64,000 nucleotides of DNA from an uncultured Alistipes sp. (GCA_947623965.1 CANQIF010000012.1:1-64000); one strand, 5' to 3'; positions 24,045 through 35,869 are shown, counted from the first letter of the stretch. Numbers and translations: made by a program. Notes: a model not told the origin generated them from the sequence alone.

Positions 24045-24995
24045 CTACAGCCCCTTCCGGGCGATTTTCCAGGCCAAGTAATTGTAGCAGGCCATCACCG
24101 TCGGCCGCCAGCTGCGCGGCAGCCGGATCAGCACCTGCACCTTGTGCAGCGTGCGGCGGTAGGTGCGGGTGAAGCCGAAAGTGCGGATGGCCCGCCGGGC
24201 CGCCTCCGTGTCGCCCTTCGCGGCGAGGATGAGCGCCTTGCCCAGTGCAGCCCGGGCGATGAATTCGCGCTCGTCGACGGGAGCCGCGGGGTCGTAGAGC
24301 GTTTCGAACGAATAGGGCGTCTGCTCGGGGGTGTAGATCGCGGCCGAGCGGTTCGAGGCGATCTTCGAGCAGTCGACTAACCGGCGGGGCGAGAAGCAGA
24401 CCCGGTAGCGGCGGGCGATCTTGATCCAGGTGTACAGGTCGCCGCCGATCTTCATCCCCTCGGGAAATCCGCCGACCTCGTCGAATACGCGGCGCGGCAT
24501 CGCCGAGGTGGAGGAGGTGGCGATGTAGCGGTGAGCCGAATCGCGGAAGAAGTTGTCGACGACACCCCGTTCGGCGGGGCCGGGGGCGGGGAATGCCCCC
24601 TCCCGGTCGATGATGTTGAATCCCGTGCAGTAGAGGCCGCAATCGGGCCACTCGGCGATCATCGAGGCGATCTCGGTCAGAAAGTCGGGATGCCAGCAAT
24701 CGTCGGCATCGACCAGCGCGACCCACTCCGAACGGGCCTCGCGAATGGCGCGGTTGCGGGCGGCGCACTCGCCGGCGTTCGGCTGGCCGATGAGCCGGAT
24801 CGAGGGCGCACCGGGCTGCGCGGCCGTCTCTTCGGCGATGCGGCGGACGATCCCGGCCGAACGGTCCGTCGAACCGTCATCGACGACGACGATCTCGGCG
24901 GCCGCGTGGCGCTGTGCGAGAATGGAGCGAAGCGTGGCTTCGATTTCGCGCTCCTTGTTGTAGAGCGGAACGAGGACGGAGAATCGGATATCCAT
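24045..24995 (-). CDS. glycosyltransferase family 2
   Basis: Transfers a sugar from an activated donor, likely to a surface glycan at the cytoplasmic face. The GT-A start FSVLVPLYNKEREIEATLRS is followed by VVVDDGSTDRS (about 40) and the metal-binding VDADDCWHPDF (about 95). The C-terminal part beyond 220 is basic and helical (RRTLHKVQVLIRLPRSWRPT). The ATG at 24995 is used; the track starts at a TTG that overlaps the stop codon of the upstream Stealth gene. The two genes are directly coupled. Donor and acceptor cannot be read from the sequence. Confidence 0.9.
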   Translation of the reverse strand: MDIRFSVLVPLYNKEREIEATLRSILAQRHAAAEIVVVDDGSTDRSAGIVRRIAEETAAQPGAPSIRLIGQPNAGECAARNRAIREARSEWVALVDADDCWHPDFLTEIASMIAEWPDCGLYCTGFNIIDREGAFPAPGPAERGVVDNFFRDSAHRYIATSSTSAMPRRVFDEVGGFPEGMKIGGDLYTWIKIARRYRVCFSPRRLVDCSKIASNRSAAIYTPEQTPYSFETLYDPAAPVDEREFIARAALGKALILAAKGDTEAARRAIRTFGFTRTYRRTLHKVQVLIRLPRSWRPTVMACYNYLAWKIARKGL

Positions 24996-25000
24996 GGGAT

Positions 25001-25996
25001 TCAACGGATTTCGTAGGTGGATCGATCTGGAAGCAGCTCTTCGAAAGCCGATTCGAGCCGGCGGCGCGAATGTTCGAAATCGGCGATGTCGGTGCTGTCG
25101 TTGAGGCAGACCATACGGCGGCGGCCGGCGGCCACTTCGCGGCAGACCCGTTCGATCGAGCGGTCGTCAAGGTCGCTGAGCAGCGTATCGGCGAAGCCGC
25201 GCGGGACAAATTCGCCGCGGCAGAGGGTATCGTAGCGGACGAGCCAGTGCGAGAGGTCGGAGGGTGCGCGGAAGCGGTTGCGGCAGGCGGCTGCGAGCTC
25301 CGCACCCCACACCTCCCAGGCCCGCTCGAACGCCGAACGGCGGTAGGGCTGCGGCATGTGGGGATCGAAGAAGCCCGGGAAAAAGCTCCAGGGAAGCAGC
25401 GAAAGGGTCTTGCAGAGGTTGCCGAAGCCGTAGCGCGGCGAGAGCCACTTCGCCAGATGACGGTTGAGGTCGCTCCGCGGATGGACCCGGTCGATCAGGG
25501 CGAGGTCGTTCAGCACGGTCTGCGCGATGCACGAAGGGCGCACGATGCTCAGCCGGGCCATGTCGCACGGCAGTCCGCGGCGGAAAAAATCCTCCGGGCG
25601 GCAGGGGCGGGTCAGCAGCGTGTCGTCGTTGAAGAGGACGAAATGTTCGGCGAGCCCCCCTCCTATGCGGGAGATGTTGAGCTCGATAACGTTCGAATTG
25701 AAGGTGGGCAGCCACTCCGCAGGGATGTAGTCCGCGTGGCGGACGATGCGCAGTTTCGGATGGCTGCAGTCGAGCCAGACGGGCAGGTGGCCCCAGGTGA
25801 TGAAGTGGATGCGCCGCACCCAGGGGGCGAAGCGCTCCACGCCGCGGAACCAGTAGCGCAGCAGCCCCCAGTCGCGGTAGCGGACCTCGGAGGCGTCCAT
25901 TCCCGCTTCGCGGCGGTAGCGGTTGAACTCCTCGCGCCAGGCAGGATCGGCGCCATCCACCCAGAGCAGGACGAAGTCGATGTCGGTAGGATTCAT
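25001..25996 (-). CDS. Stealth-family capsular polysaccharide phosphotransferase
   Basis: Family members transfer sugar-1-phosphate groups in capsule or cell-wall polymers and resemble eukaryotic GlcNAc-1-phosphotransferase. The four Stealth regions are visible: CR1 IDFVLLWVDGADPAW (about 4-18), CR2 from RYRDWGLLRYWFRGVE through IHFITWGHLP to HFVLFNDDTLL (about 38-130), CR3 around HMPQPYRRSAFERAW (about 225) and CR4 RRMVCLNDS (about 300). Start ATG 25996 gives 331 residues; the longer ORF upstream is translated repeat DNA. The gene pairs with the GT2 gene, and both probably build one phosphosugar-containing surface polymer. Confidence 0.9.
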   Translation of the reverse strand: MNPTDIDFVLLWVDGADPAWREEFNRYRREAGMDASEVRYRDWGLLRYWFRGVERFAPWVRRIHFITWGHLPVWLDCSHPKLRIVRHADYIPAEWLPTFNSNVIELNISRIGGGLAEHFVLFNDDTLLTRPCRPEDFFRRGLPCDMARLSIVRPSCIAQTVLNDLALIDRVHPRSDLNRHLAKWLSPRYGFGNLCKTLSLLPWSFFPGFFDPHMPQPYRRSAFERAWEVWGAELAAACRNRFRAPSDLSHWLVRYDTLCRGEFVPRGFADTLLSDLDDRSIERVCREVAAGRRRMVCLNDSTDIADFEHSRRRLESAFEELLPDRSTYEIR

Positions 25997-26094
25997 CGGT
26001 CGTATCGGTATCGGTTTAAAACGGTATGGTCTTCGGCGGACGGCCGCCGGCGGCAGGCTGCGCGGGGACGGTCGATCGGGTTCAAATCCTTGCA

Positions 26095-26351
26095 CCTTTT
26101 CCCGCCTCGGCAAAGCCCGGACAAGATCGGCTCTGCCCTCGGCTTGTCGAAAAGGTTTGTTTTTTATTTGCAGTTCCGAATGGAACTGCAGCGGGCCGCA
26201 GCCTCCCGGCAGCGGAGGCCCGCAGTTCGTACCCGAACTTGGCGGGCACTCCGCAGGCTGCGTCCCGCAGACACCGGACATTCAAGGTTCGTTTACACGC
26301 ACCTTTTTTCGCCTCGGCATAGTCCAAGCAAGCTTGGCTCTTTCCAAAAGG
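26095..26351. repeat. two CCTTTTC...AAAAGG palindromes with a GC-rich cassette between
   Basis: Copy B of the palindrome is at 26095-26155 and the shorter copy C at 26302-26351. Between them lie a GCAGTTCC/GGAACTGC hairpin, a GCGGGCCGCAGCCTCCCGGC arm and the string ACATTCAAGGTTCGTTTACA. The block 26155-26351 is nearly the same as 39060-39260. The remaining 25997-26424 gap holds no gene. Confidence 0.75.
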
Positions 26352-26424
26352 TTCGGTTCCCTTGAGCAAGCTGGCTTGAGGAATACGCTGTACGTCAGAC
26401 CGCGGCGGTCGATCGGGTTCGGGG

Positions 26425-27399
26425 TCATTGCACGAGCAGGTTGCAGCCGCGGATCTCGCTGTGGTCGATGCGGCCCTCGACCTCGAACGAACCGTCGGCG
26501 TGGACGCGTCCCACATCCTCGGTCTGGATGAAGGCGCACGAATGGAGGTTGGCCAGGTCGATGATGTCGAGCCCGCCGCGCGCCTCGCCCGCGAAGTGCT
26601 CGAAGGGGTCGTTCACGTCGCGCGCCAGCACCCGCATCCAGCGCGGGCAGCGGAAGCGGTTCGCCCCCGCGGAGTAGGCCTGCGAAGTGAGCTCGGCCAT
26701 CCCGTATTCGGAGTGGATCGCCTCGACGCCGAAGGCCTCGCACAAAATGCGGTGGAAGGCCGCCTTCGGCAGCTCCTCGCGATGTCCCTTCATGCCGCCC
26801 GTCTCCATGACGACTGTGTCGCGCAGCGGCTGCGGATAGCGCTCGGCCAGCTCCCAGAGGGCATAGCTCACGCCGAGCAGGATCTTCGGCTTCGGGTCGG
26901 CCTTCAGGTCGGCGAGCAGTTGCTCGTATTGGTCGAGGTAGAAGCCTCCCGAGCCGCAGGCGGCAATCAACCGGTCGGCCATGTAGACCAGCGACGAACC
27001 GGTGCGCTGCAAGTAGTTGGGGAGCAGCGCATAGAGGCTCCAGCCGGCCGGATCGCCGTAAAAGGTGCGGAACGCCTCTGTGAAGACCCGCTCGTAGTGG
27101 GCCAGCGAGGCCATCGGATGGCGCGAGGGAACCATCCCCGTCGTGGCGCTCGATGTGAAGACCGCCTCGGGGGGACGGCATCCGTCGTAGACGTCGCGAT
27201 GCTTGAAGAGACGGATCGGCAGAAAGGGAATCTCTTCGATCCGTCGGACCGCCCCGATGGCGGCGGCATCGTACCCCAGGCGCTTTAGGTACTCCCCGTA
27301 CGGAGGGCACGCGGCGGCCTGCCGGCGAAAGAGCGCCAGGGCGCTCCGCTCGAAGGCCGTCTCGTCAGCGATACGGAATATCTCCTGCTCGTGAATCAT
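26425..27399 (-). CDS. LuxE/PaaK-like acyl-protein synthetase
   Basis: An adenylate-forming enzyme of 324 residues. LuxE proteins activate fatty acids or transfer acyl groups to protein; Bacteroidetes homologues lie in surface-polysaccharide or lipid loci. The loop SSATTGMVPSRHPM (about 88-101) corresponds to the nucleotide-binding STGTTG motif, METGGMKGHREEL (about 198) and IHSEYGMAELTSQAY (about 230) are further adenylation motifs, and the C-terminal VEGRIDHSEIRGCNLLVQ matches the family end. There is no LuxC or LuxD nearby, so it is not a luciferase-type system. It is expressed from its own near-leaderless promoter. Confidence 0.85.
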   Translation of the reverse strand: MIHEQEIFRIADETAFERSALALFRRQAAACPPYGEYLKRLGYDAAAIGAVRRIEEIPFLPIRLFKHRDVYDGCRPPEAVFTSSATTGMVPSRHPMASLAHYERVFTEAFRTFYGDPAGWSLYALLPNYLQRTGSSLVYMADRLIAACGSGGFYLDQYEQLLADLKADPKPKILLGVSYALWELAERYPQPLRDTVVMETGGMKGHREELPKAAFHRILCEAFGVEAIHSEYGMAELTSQAYSAGANRFRCPRWMRVLARDVNDPFEHFAGEARGGLDIIDLANLHSCAFIQTEDVGRVHADGSFEVEGRIDHSEIRGCNLLVQ

Positions 27400-27403
27400 T
27401 CGA

Positions 27404-27411
27404 CAAATGTA
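27404..27411 (-). promoter_or_regulatory. -7 box of the LuxE-like gene
   Basis: TACATTTG on the minus strand, only 4 nt before the ATG at 27399. No clear -33 box at 20 bp, so the call is weaker than for other promoters. Confidence 0.5.
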
Positions 27412-27499
27412 CGAAATAAAACGGAAAAACGAAGCGGATTGCCCGGTGGGCGCGTCGTTCCGGACGAGGTAAGTTCTTTTTGGAGGGGGCGGTACAGGA

Positions 27500-27845
27500 G
27501 GTTCGATGCGGTTCGCAGCTGCCAGCTGTGGCGGAAAGGCTTGCCTGTAAATTCGACGTCGCAGACGTCGGCAGCCCGCAGCCGCCCTCGGGCGGAGGGC
27601 TGCTCCTTGGCGTCGCAGGCCCGTCCGCTCGGCTGCGGGCTTGGCTCGAGTTTGGATCGGTCCGTTAGGACCGTGCGGGCCGCAGCCTGGGGGCGGCGGA
27701 GGCCCGCAGTTCGTTGCCGACCTTGCGAGCTCTCCGCAGACTGCGACCCGAACTAAAATATATGCCCAAGCGCGCCCGGAAGGCCCTCTTAATTTTGAAT
27801 ATTGAATTTTGAATTATGAATTTGCGGTTCCAAATGGAACCGCGC
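27500..27845. repeat. composite GC-rich repeat block
   Basis: No gene in 27412-27849. It contains a GACGTCGCAGACGTC hairpin (about 27556), a GCAGCCCGCAGCCG arm, a GGTCCGTTAGGACC hairpin (about 27659), a GCGGGCCGCAGCCTGG arm, a 7-bp tract (about 27789-27822) and a GCGGTTCC/GGAACCGC hairpin that abuts the end of the S41 gene. Confidence 0.8.
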
Positions 27846-27849
27846 CCCG

Positions 27850-29346
27850 TCACTGGCGCAGCCCCGTTTCGCATTCAGCATTCCGGGTATTCCGGTCGCG
27901 GCGTTCGCAGATGATCGCCAGCAGGCGGTCCAGTTCGCCGTCGCGCCCCGAGAGGTGTTCGGCGGCGATGGCGGGAAGGGGAATATCGGGAACGATGTAC
28001 CCGTCGTCGCGGCGCGTGCATTCGTCGATGGCAATCATCGAGACGCCTACCTCGGCGAGTTGCACGGGTCTGAACCAGCCGCCGTCGAGCACCTCGCCGT
28101 ATTTGAGTGCGTTGTGCCGCAACGGCTCCCCGGCGAGCAGGGCGCCGCCGTGGTATTGCAGCATATTGACGAACGAGGCGGCGATCGATCCCGTGTCGCG
28201 TCCGACGAGGACGTAGTAGCGCATGCCCTCGACATATTGTCCGGGCGCGGTTTCGAACGAGCGGACGTATTGATCCTCCGGCAGCTCTACGACCTGACCG
28301 AGCTGCTCCTCCGTGAGAAAGTCGTAGTAGCGCATCGCCTCGCGCGAAGCCTTGATCCGCTGCCCCCGACAGTAGGCAACTTCGGGTTTGTCGATGAAGA
28401 TCGACAGCATCTCGTCGAAAGCGTGGCCGCTGCCGCCGGGGTTGCGCCGCAGGTCGAGAACGACGTCGGCAATACCCTGCTTCTTGAAATGGACGATCGC
28501 TTTGCGGACGATGCGGATAAGGCGGCTGTTGTTCGGGAAGAACTGCGGGATGGCGATATAGCCGCACCGGGCGTCGGCATAGGTGCGGATGTTGGCGTCG
28601 GTCTCCTCGGCCTTCTTCAACCGGAAGAGGGTGTCGAAACAGGGGAGCCCCGCCGTTTCGACGGTCAGCGGCGCCCCGTCGCGGTACAGGTCGATCCGGA
28701 ACCGATCGACGAAGAGGTTGTAGAAACAGTTGCAAAGGAGATACGAGGGATTCATATAACGGTCGTCGTAGACGTAGCGGAGGTATTCGGCCGTCGAAAT
28801 GCCGTTGATGGCGGCGATGCGGTCGCCGCGCCGGAAGAGCGGGTCGAGCGAACGGTCGATGATGAGCGTGTCGTTGATCTGCTGCAGGCTGAATCCCGGC
28901 ATCCGGGTTTGGCGGAGTTTGAGCCGCGCTTTCCGTTCGGGATAGATGGTGCTGTCTACCTCGACGACCGGCATGATGCGGTAGTGCGGATCTTCGTGAT
29001 GCAGCCGGTCGTACCAGGGGCGCATGACCCAGAGGAGATCGGCGGTAAGCAGCGAATCCTTGCCCGAAGCGTCGCAGCGGGCGTTGATCTCGGCCAATAC
29101 GGCAGCCCTCTCGGCAGGCGAAGGCAGCGTGTCGAGGCCGGGATGACGTGAAACGCGATGAAGATTCTGTTCGAGGCCGATCCGCGAACGGGGGATCTTG
29201 TAATCGCGGATGGCGATGTTGCGGTCGGGAATGCGGACCGAGCGGCCGGCGGAAGGTTGCAGCGTGTCGGCCGGGGCCGGCGTCTGTGCCGCGCAGAGAC
29301 ACGTGAGGCCGGCTTGCAGCACGAGCGAGAGGAGGATGGATTTCAT
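27850..29346 (-). CDS. S41 family (C-terminal processing) peptidase
   Basis: An exported serine protease of 498 residues. MKSILLSLVLQAGLTCLCAAQ is a signal peptide. A helical N-terminal region (to about 160) is followed by a PDZ-like segment (about 165-230, PGFSLQQINDTLIIDRSL and GDRIAAINGIS). The tail-specific protease domain has VVLDLRRNPGGSGHAFDEML (about 320) and YYVLVGRDTGSIAASFVNML (about 405), where the Ser after TG is the likely nucleophile; the Lys partner is expected about 25 residues later (ALKYGEVL). It resembles the many S41 peptidases of Bacteroidetes rather than CtpA. The substrate is unknown. The extreme C-terminus reads into the repeat boundary. Confidence 0.88.
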   Translation of the reverse strand: MKSILLSLVLQAGLTCLCAAQTPAPADTLQPSAGRSVRIPDRNIAIRDYKIPRSRIGLEQNLHRVSRHPGLDTLPSPAERAAVLAEINARCDASGKDSLLTADLLWVMRPWYDRLHHEDPHYRIMPVVEVDSTIYPERKARLKLRQTRMPGFSLQQINDTLIIDRSLDPLFRRGDRIAAINGISTAEYLRYVYDDRYMNPSYLLCNCFYNLFVDRFRIDLYRDGAPLTVETAGLPCFDTLFRLKKAEETDANIRTYADARCGYIAIPQFFPNNSRLIRIVRKAIVHFKKQGIADVVLDLRRNPGGSGHAFDEMLSIFIDKPEVAYCRGQRIKASREAMRYYDFLTEEQLGQVVELPEDQYVRSFETAPGQYVEGMRYYVLVGRDTGSIAASFVNMLQYHGGALLAGEPLRHNALKYGEVLDGGWFRPVQLAEVGVSMIAIDECTRRDDGYIVPDIPLPAIAAEHLSGRDGELDRLLAIICERRDRNTRNAECETGLRQ

Positions 29347-29509
29347 CGGTGACGGTTTTTCTGTTTGCTTTGTTAAAACGGCATCTCCGATAAAATATTG
29401 CACCGCATGCTCAGAATCGGGTCGGATCGGGCGAATGAATATTGGCGGACCACCGCGTTGTTTCGGCCCGAAAGGAGCGAGCGGGTAGCCGTTGCTGTTC
29501 GTTGCGCGG

Positions 29510-30020
29510 TGTTTTGTGTCGGGCTCGGTCGCGCAGCGACCCGGCAGCCTGCAGCCGCACCGGTTTGGCGGAAATGTCTGCCTGTAAATTCGACGTCGCA
29601 GACGTCGGCAGCCCGCAGCCGCCCCCTGGCGGAGGGCTGCTCCTTATGGTCGCACGCCCGTCCGCTCGGCTGCGGGCTTGTCCTCGAATGGAGTCAATCG
29701 CGTAGCGATTAGTGGGTCGCAGTCGTTGGTGTTTTATACTGTACATGCGACCTCGAAGAGGTCGGCGGGCCGCAGCCTCCCGCCGGCGGAGGCCCGCAGT
29801 TCGTTGTCGAACTTGCGTGCTCTCCGCAGGCTGCAGCCCGAACCGGAATAGATGCCCAAGCGCACCCGAAAGCCCCTTTTAATTTTGAATCTTGAATTTT
29901 GAATTCTGAATTTGCGCCCGCAGGGCGCAGCGGGCCGCAGCTTCGCCCCGCGAAGGCCCGCTCTTCGCGTCCTGCAGGTCCGCTCGTGCGTGCCCTTCGC
30001 AAGCTGCAGTCCGCCCACTT
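29510..30020. repeat. composite GC-rich repeat block
   Basis: The 29347-30155 gap has no gene. Hairpins GGTCGCGCAGCGACC (about 29526), GACGTCGCAGACGTC (about 29592), GACCTCGAAGAGGTC (about 29748) and GCGCCCGCAGGGCGC (about 29913) each precede an arm. The 7-bp tract lies at about 29879-29912. ORFs called here are shadows. Confidence 0.8.
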
Positions 30021-30155
30021 CACCGAATGTTCGCTCCTCGCAAAAAAACGGGCGGCCCGAAAAGGTCGCCCGTCGAACGGCCGGCGGTCGCAACCCAGCA
30101 ACCGCAGCAACTGCCGCCGCAATGTAAATGTAAAAACGTGTCCCGTCTGTCTAAA

Positions 30156-32753
<2,598 letters not shown>

Positions 32754-32833
32754 GGTTATCTGTTTTTTGATGATTTCCGTTTTCGGAAGGGGTATCCGCA
32801 AAAGATTTGCCAAGCCGCCGCGGCCGGACAGAT

Positions 32834-32868
32834 TGACGCATCGTGACAGGTTTTGACACGAAATGACA
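32834..32868. promoter_or_regulatory. 10-bp-phased TGAC repeats upstream of clpB
   Basis: TGAC begins at 32834, 32844, 32854 and 32864, exactly one helical turn apart; the last three are TGACA. On the clpB strand they read TGTCA repeats. The position, 80-115 bp before the start codon of a heat-shock gene, suggests an operator bound on one face of the DNA. Confidence 0.6.
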
Positions 32869-32984
32869 CCTCGGGAGGGGCCGGGGCATGCCATTCCGGC
32901 AGATGCGGGGTCGTTTTTTGCAGGCAGGAACGGCATCGGATCGCTGGCGGGTGCGGTCGCCGAGCGGTCGGCGGACTGCAGATG

Positions 32985-33690
32985 CCCTCCCCGTTTGGAG
33001 GAAATGCCTGCCAGCAAATTCGACGTCAAAGACGTCGAGCAGCCCGCAGCCGCCCCCGGGCAGCTGCGGGCTGGCCTTGCAGCTGGAATCGACCTCGCAA
33101 GAGGTCGGCGGGCCGCAGGCTGCTGCCCGAAAATAATTCTTCATTTTTCATTGCGCCCTCAAGGGTGCCGCAGTCCGTCCGCTCGGCTGCGGGTTGGTTC
33201 TGAATCGGAATCGGTCCGTTAGGACCGTGCGGGCCGCAGCCTGGGGGCGGCGGAGGCCCGCAACTCCTTCGCGTCGTTGCGCCCTCCGCAGGCCGCGGCC
33301 CGAACGGAAATATATACCCAAGCGTACCCGGAAAGCCTCTCTCCTTAATTTTGAATCCTGAATATTGAATTTTGAATCATGAATTGCGCCCGAACGGGCG
33401 CAGCAGCCCGCAGCCGCCCCCCCCCGGCGGAGGGCTGCATCTTCGCGTCCCGCAGGCCGCTCGTGCAGGCCCACCGCTCGGCTGCGGGCTTGTCTCAAGT
33501 TGAAATCGGTCCGTTAGGACCGAGCGGGCCACAGTTGTTGGTGCTTTATACTGTATATGCGACCTCGAAGAGGTCGGCGGGCCGCAGCCTCCCGGCGGCG
33601 GAGGCCCGCAGTTCGTTGCCGAACTTGGCGTGCCCTCCGCAGGCTGCAGCCCGAGCATAATTTTGAATCTTGAATTCTGAATTTGCGGCT
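32985..33690. repeat. composite GC-rich repeat block
   Basis: No gene in 32754-33768. Hairpins: GACGTCAAAGACGTC (about 33024), GACCTCGCAAGAGGTC (about 33090), GGTCCGTTAGGACC (about 33213), GCGCCCGAACGGGCGC (about 33385), GGTCCGTTAGGACC (about 33507) and GACCTCGAAGAGGTC (about 33561), each before an arm. 7-bp tracts occur at about 33346-33382 and 33659-33683. Confidence 0.8.
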
Positions 33691-33754
33691 CCCCGCATGG
33701 TGTCGCCCCTCCCCATTTTTCGAAGCGAAATTTTCATTTTCGGGGCAAAGGTAT

Positions 33755-33762
33755 TATCTTTG
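33755..33762 (+). promoter_or_regulatory. -7 box of dnaX
   Basis: TATCTTTG ends 6 nt before the dnaX ATG at 33769, so the message should be leaderless or nearly so. The -33 position reads TTTT rather than TTTG. This fixes the start 33 codons inside the ORF of the track. Confidence 0.6.
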
Positions 33763-33768
33763 TCGTCT

Positions 33769-35841
33769 ATGAGCGATTTTATTGTCAGTGCACGCAAATA
33801 CCGTCCGGCGACCTTCGCTTCGGTCGTCGGCCAGCAGCATATCACCTCGACGCTGAAGAACGCGATCGAGCGCGGCCAGTTGGCGCACGCCTACCTCTTT
33901 TGCGGTCCGCGCGGCGTGGGCAAAACCACCTGCGCCCGCATCTTCGCCAAGGCGATCAACTGTCTCTCGCCCAACGGAGCCGAGGCCTGCAACGTCTGCG
34001 AATCGTGCCGCTCCTTCAACGAGGGGCGTTCGCTCAACATCCACGAGCTGGACGCCGCCTCGAACAACTCGGTCGAGGATATCCGCACGCTGATCGAGCA
34101 GGTGCGCATCATCCCGCAGGTGGGCCGCTATTCGGTCTTCATCATCGACGAGGTCCACATGCTGTCGGCCGCCGCCTTCAACGCCTTTCTCAAAACCCTC
34201 GAGGAGCCCCCCGCCCACGCCATCTTCATCCTCGCCACGACCGAGAAGCACAAGATCATCCCGACGATCCTGTCGCGTTGCCAGATCTACGACTTCAACC
34301 GCATCCGCGTCGAAGACGCGGTCGGCTACCTGCAGTATATCGCCTCGCAGGAGGGGATTGCGGCCGACGAGGAGTCGCTCAACCTCATCGCGCAGAAGGC
34401 CGACGGCGGTATGCGCGACGCCCTGTCGATGTTTGACAAGGCGGTGTCGTTCTGCGGCACGACGCTCGACTACCGTTCCGTGGCGCGCACCCTCAACGTG
34501 CTCGACTACGACACCTATTTCGATATGACCGACCTGCTGCTGCACGGCGACTACGCGGCGGCGCTCATCGCCTTCGACGGCGTTCTCTCGAAGGGCTTCT
34601 CGGGCCAGACCTTTATGTCGGGGCTGAACCGCCACATGCGCGATCTGCTGATGGCGAAGCAGGCCGACACGCTGCGGCTGCTCGAGATGACCGGCACGCT
34701 CCTCGAACGATACCGCACGCAGGCGGAGGCCTGCGACGTCGAATTCCTCTTCGCGACGATCTCGATCCTCACGGAGCTGGACGGCAAAATCCGACAGTCG
34801 TCGAACGGACGACTGCTCGTGGAACTGGGTCTGATGAAAATCGCACGACTCGGTCAAAAAAAAAAGGAGCCGCTGAACGATGAAGGCTCCTACCCGCTCC
34901 CCGAACTGACGCCCCGACCGGCCGCGGCGGAAGTGGCAGCGGCGAATGAGATGCAGGCTGCAGCGACGAACGGTGCGGCGGGAGCCGCGGTGCCGCCGGC
35001 TGCAAAAAACGCGATACCGACGGCTGCGGCAGGGCCCGCCGGTATTGCAATGGCTTCGGCAAAACCTGCGGCTGCAACGACGGCTGCAACGCCTGCCGGT
35101 ATGGCGGCTGCGGCAAGACCTGCGGCTTCCGTTCCGCCGGCGAGTGCGACGCCCTCCGCATCCCCGGCGGCCGATCCCCGGATCGGTTCCGCCGAAACAG
35201 CGACTGGCGGAGGAGGAATGCCCGCTGCGGGAAGCGAAGCGGAACGTTCCCCGATAAGAGATGCCTCTGCGGGACACGCTGCAGCAGGACAAGCCCTTTC
35301 GGGACAGGCCTGTCCCGAATCGCGGCCGGTGTCCGACGCTCCCCGGAGCGGGACCCCGACCCACCGCCCCTCGACGCTCGGGACCTCGCTCTCGGCGATG
35401 CTTGCCCAAACGGAGGAGGCGCCCCGGACGGCGACGACCGCAGCACGGACTGAAACGGCGGCACCGACAGCCTCCATCACGATCGACCCCGCCTCCGAGG
35501 CGAAGATCGAACGGGCCCGGGAGACGATTCTTGCCCGGATCCGCGAACGCCGGCCCCGCTTCGAGCAGGCGTTCGAGCAGATGGAGGTGCACGGCAACCG
35601 CATCGCGGTCGCCGTACCGACACGCGAATTGCACGACGAGATCCAGCGCAACCGCACGGCGCTGCTGCTGGCGATTGCCCGTATGGCGGGGATCGAGGGA
35701 ACGCTCGAACTGGATGTCGCGATCAACGAAGCGATCCGGGCCGCCCGTCCGATCAAGCTCGAAGACCGCATCCGCTACCTGACGGAGAAGAACCCGCTGC
35801 TCACCGAGCTGCGGCAGACGCTCGATATGGAGGTGGAGTAG
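33769..35841 (+). CDS. dnaX: DNA polymerase III subunit gamma/tau
   Basis: Clamp-loader ATPase that opens the sliding clamp; the full-length form also holds the polymerase. Walker A is FCGPRGVGKTTCARIF (about 44-58), zinc-site cysteines lie in CLSPNGAEACNVCESC (about 65-80), the DEXX box is VFIIDEVHMLSAAAFNAF (about 123) and sensor 1 is LATTEKHKIIPTILSRCQ (about 155). Residues about 370-590 are Ala/Pro/Thr-rich and low in complexity. The C-terminal 120 residues (ASEAKIERARETILARIRER onward) are the tau-specific domain. At codons 363-366 an A10 run with a stem-loop directly after it suggests that a short gamma form of about 371 residues is also made. Confidence 0.96.
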   Translation: MSDFIVSARKYRPATFASVVGQQHITSTLKNAIERGQLAHAYLFCGPRGVGKTTCARIFAKAINCLSPNGAEACNVCESCRSFNEGRSLNIHELDAASNNSVEDIRTLIEQVRIIPQVGRYSVFIIDEVHMLSAAAFNAFLKTLEEPPAHAIFILATTEKHKIIPTILSRCQIYDFNRIRVEDAVGYLQYIASQEGIAADEESLNLIAQKADGGMRDALSMFDKAVSFCGTTLDYRSVARTLNVLDYDTYFDMTDLLLHGDYAAALIAFDGVLSKGFSGQTFMSGLNRHMRDLLMAKQADTLRLLEMTGTLLERYRTQAEACDVEFLFATISILTELDGKIRQSSNGRLLVELGLMKIARLGQKKKEPLNDEGSYPLPELTPRPAAAEVAAANEMQAAATNGAAGAAVPPAAKNAIPTAAAGPAGIAMASAKPAAATTAATPAGMAAAARPAASVPPASATPSASPAADPRIGSAETATGGGGMPAAGSEAERSPIRDASAGHAAAGQALSGQACPESRPVSDAPRSGTPTHRPSTLGTSLSAMLAQTEEAPRTATTAARTETAAPTASITIDPASEAKIERARETILARIRERRPRFEQAFEQMEVHGNRIAVAVPTRELHDEIQRNRTALLLAIARMAGIEGTLELDVAINEAIRAARPIKLEDRIRYLTEKNPLLTELRQTLDMEVE
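34855..34890 (+). promoter_or_regulatory. candidate frameshift/slippage signal inside dnaX
   Basis: The run C-A10-GG (As at 34856-34865) is read CAA AAA AAA AAG. The stem GGAGCC (34866-34871) / GGCTCC (34885-34890) starts on the next base. In the -1 frame the ribosome meets TGA at 34881-34883 after five more codons; in the +1 frame TGA comes after three codons. The position, between the clamp-loader domains and the tau domain, matches the sites in E. coli (ribosomal -1 shift) and Thermus (transcript slippage on an A run). Confidence 0.75.
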
Positions 35842-35869
35842 TTGCGGCGCACCGACCCCTGGTGCAAAG

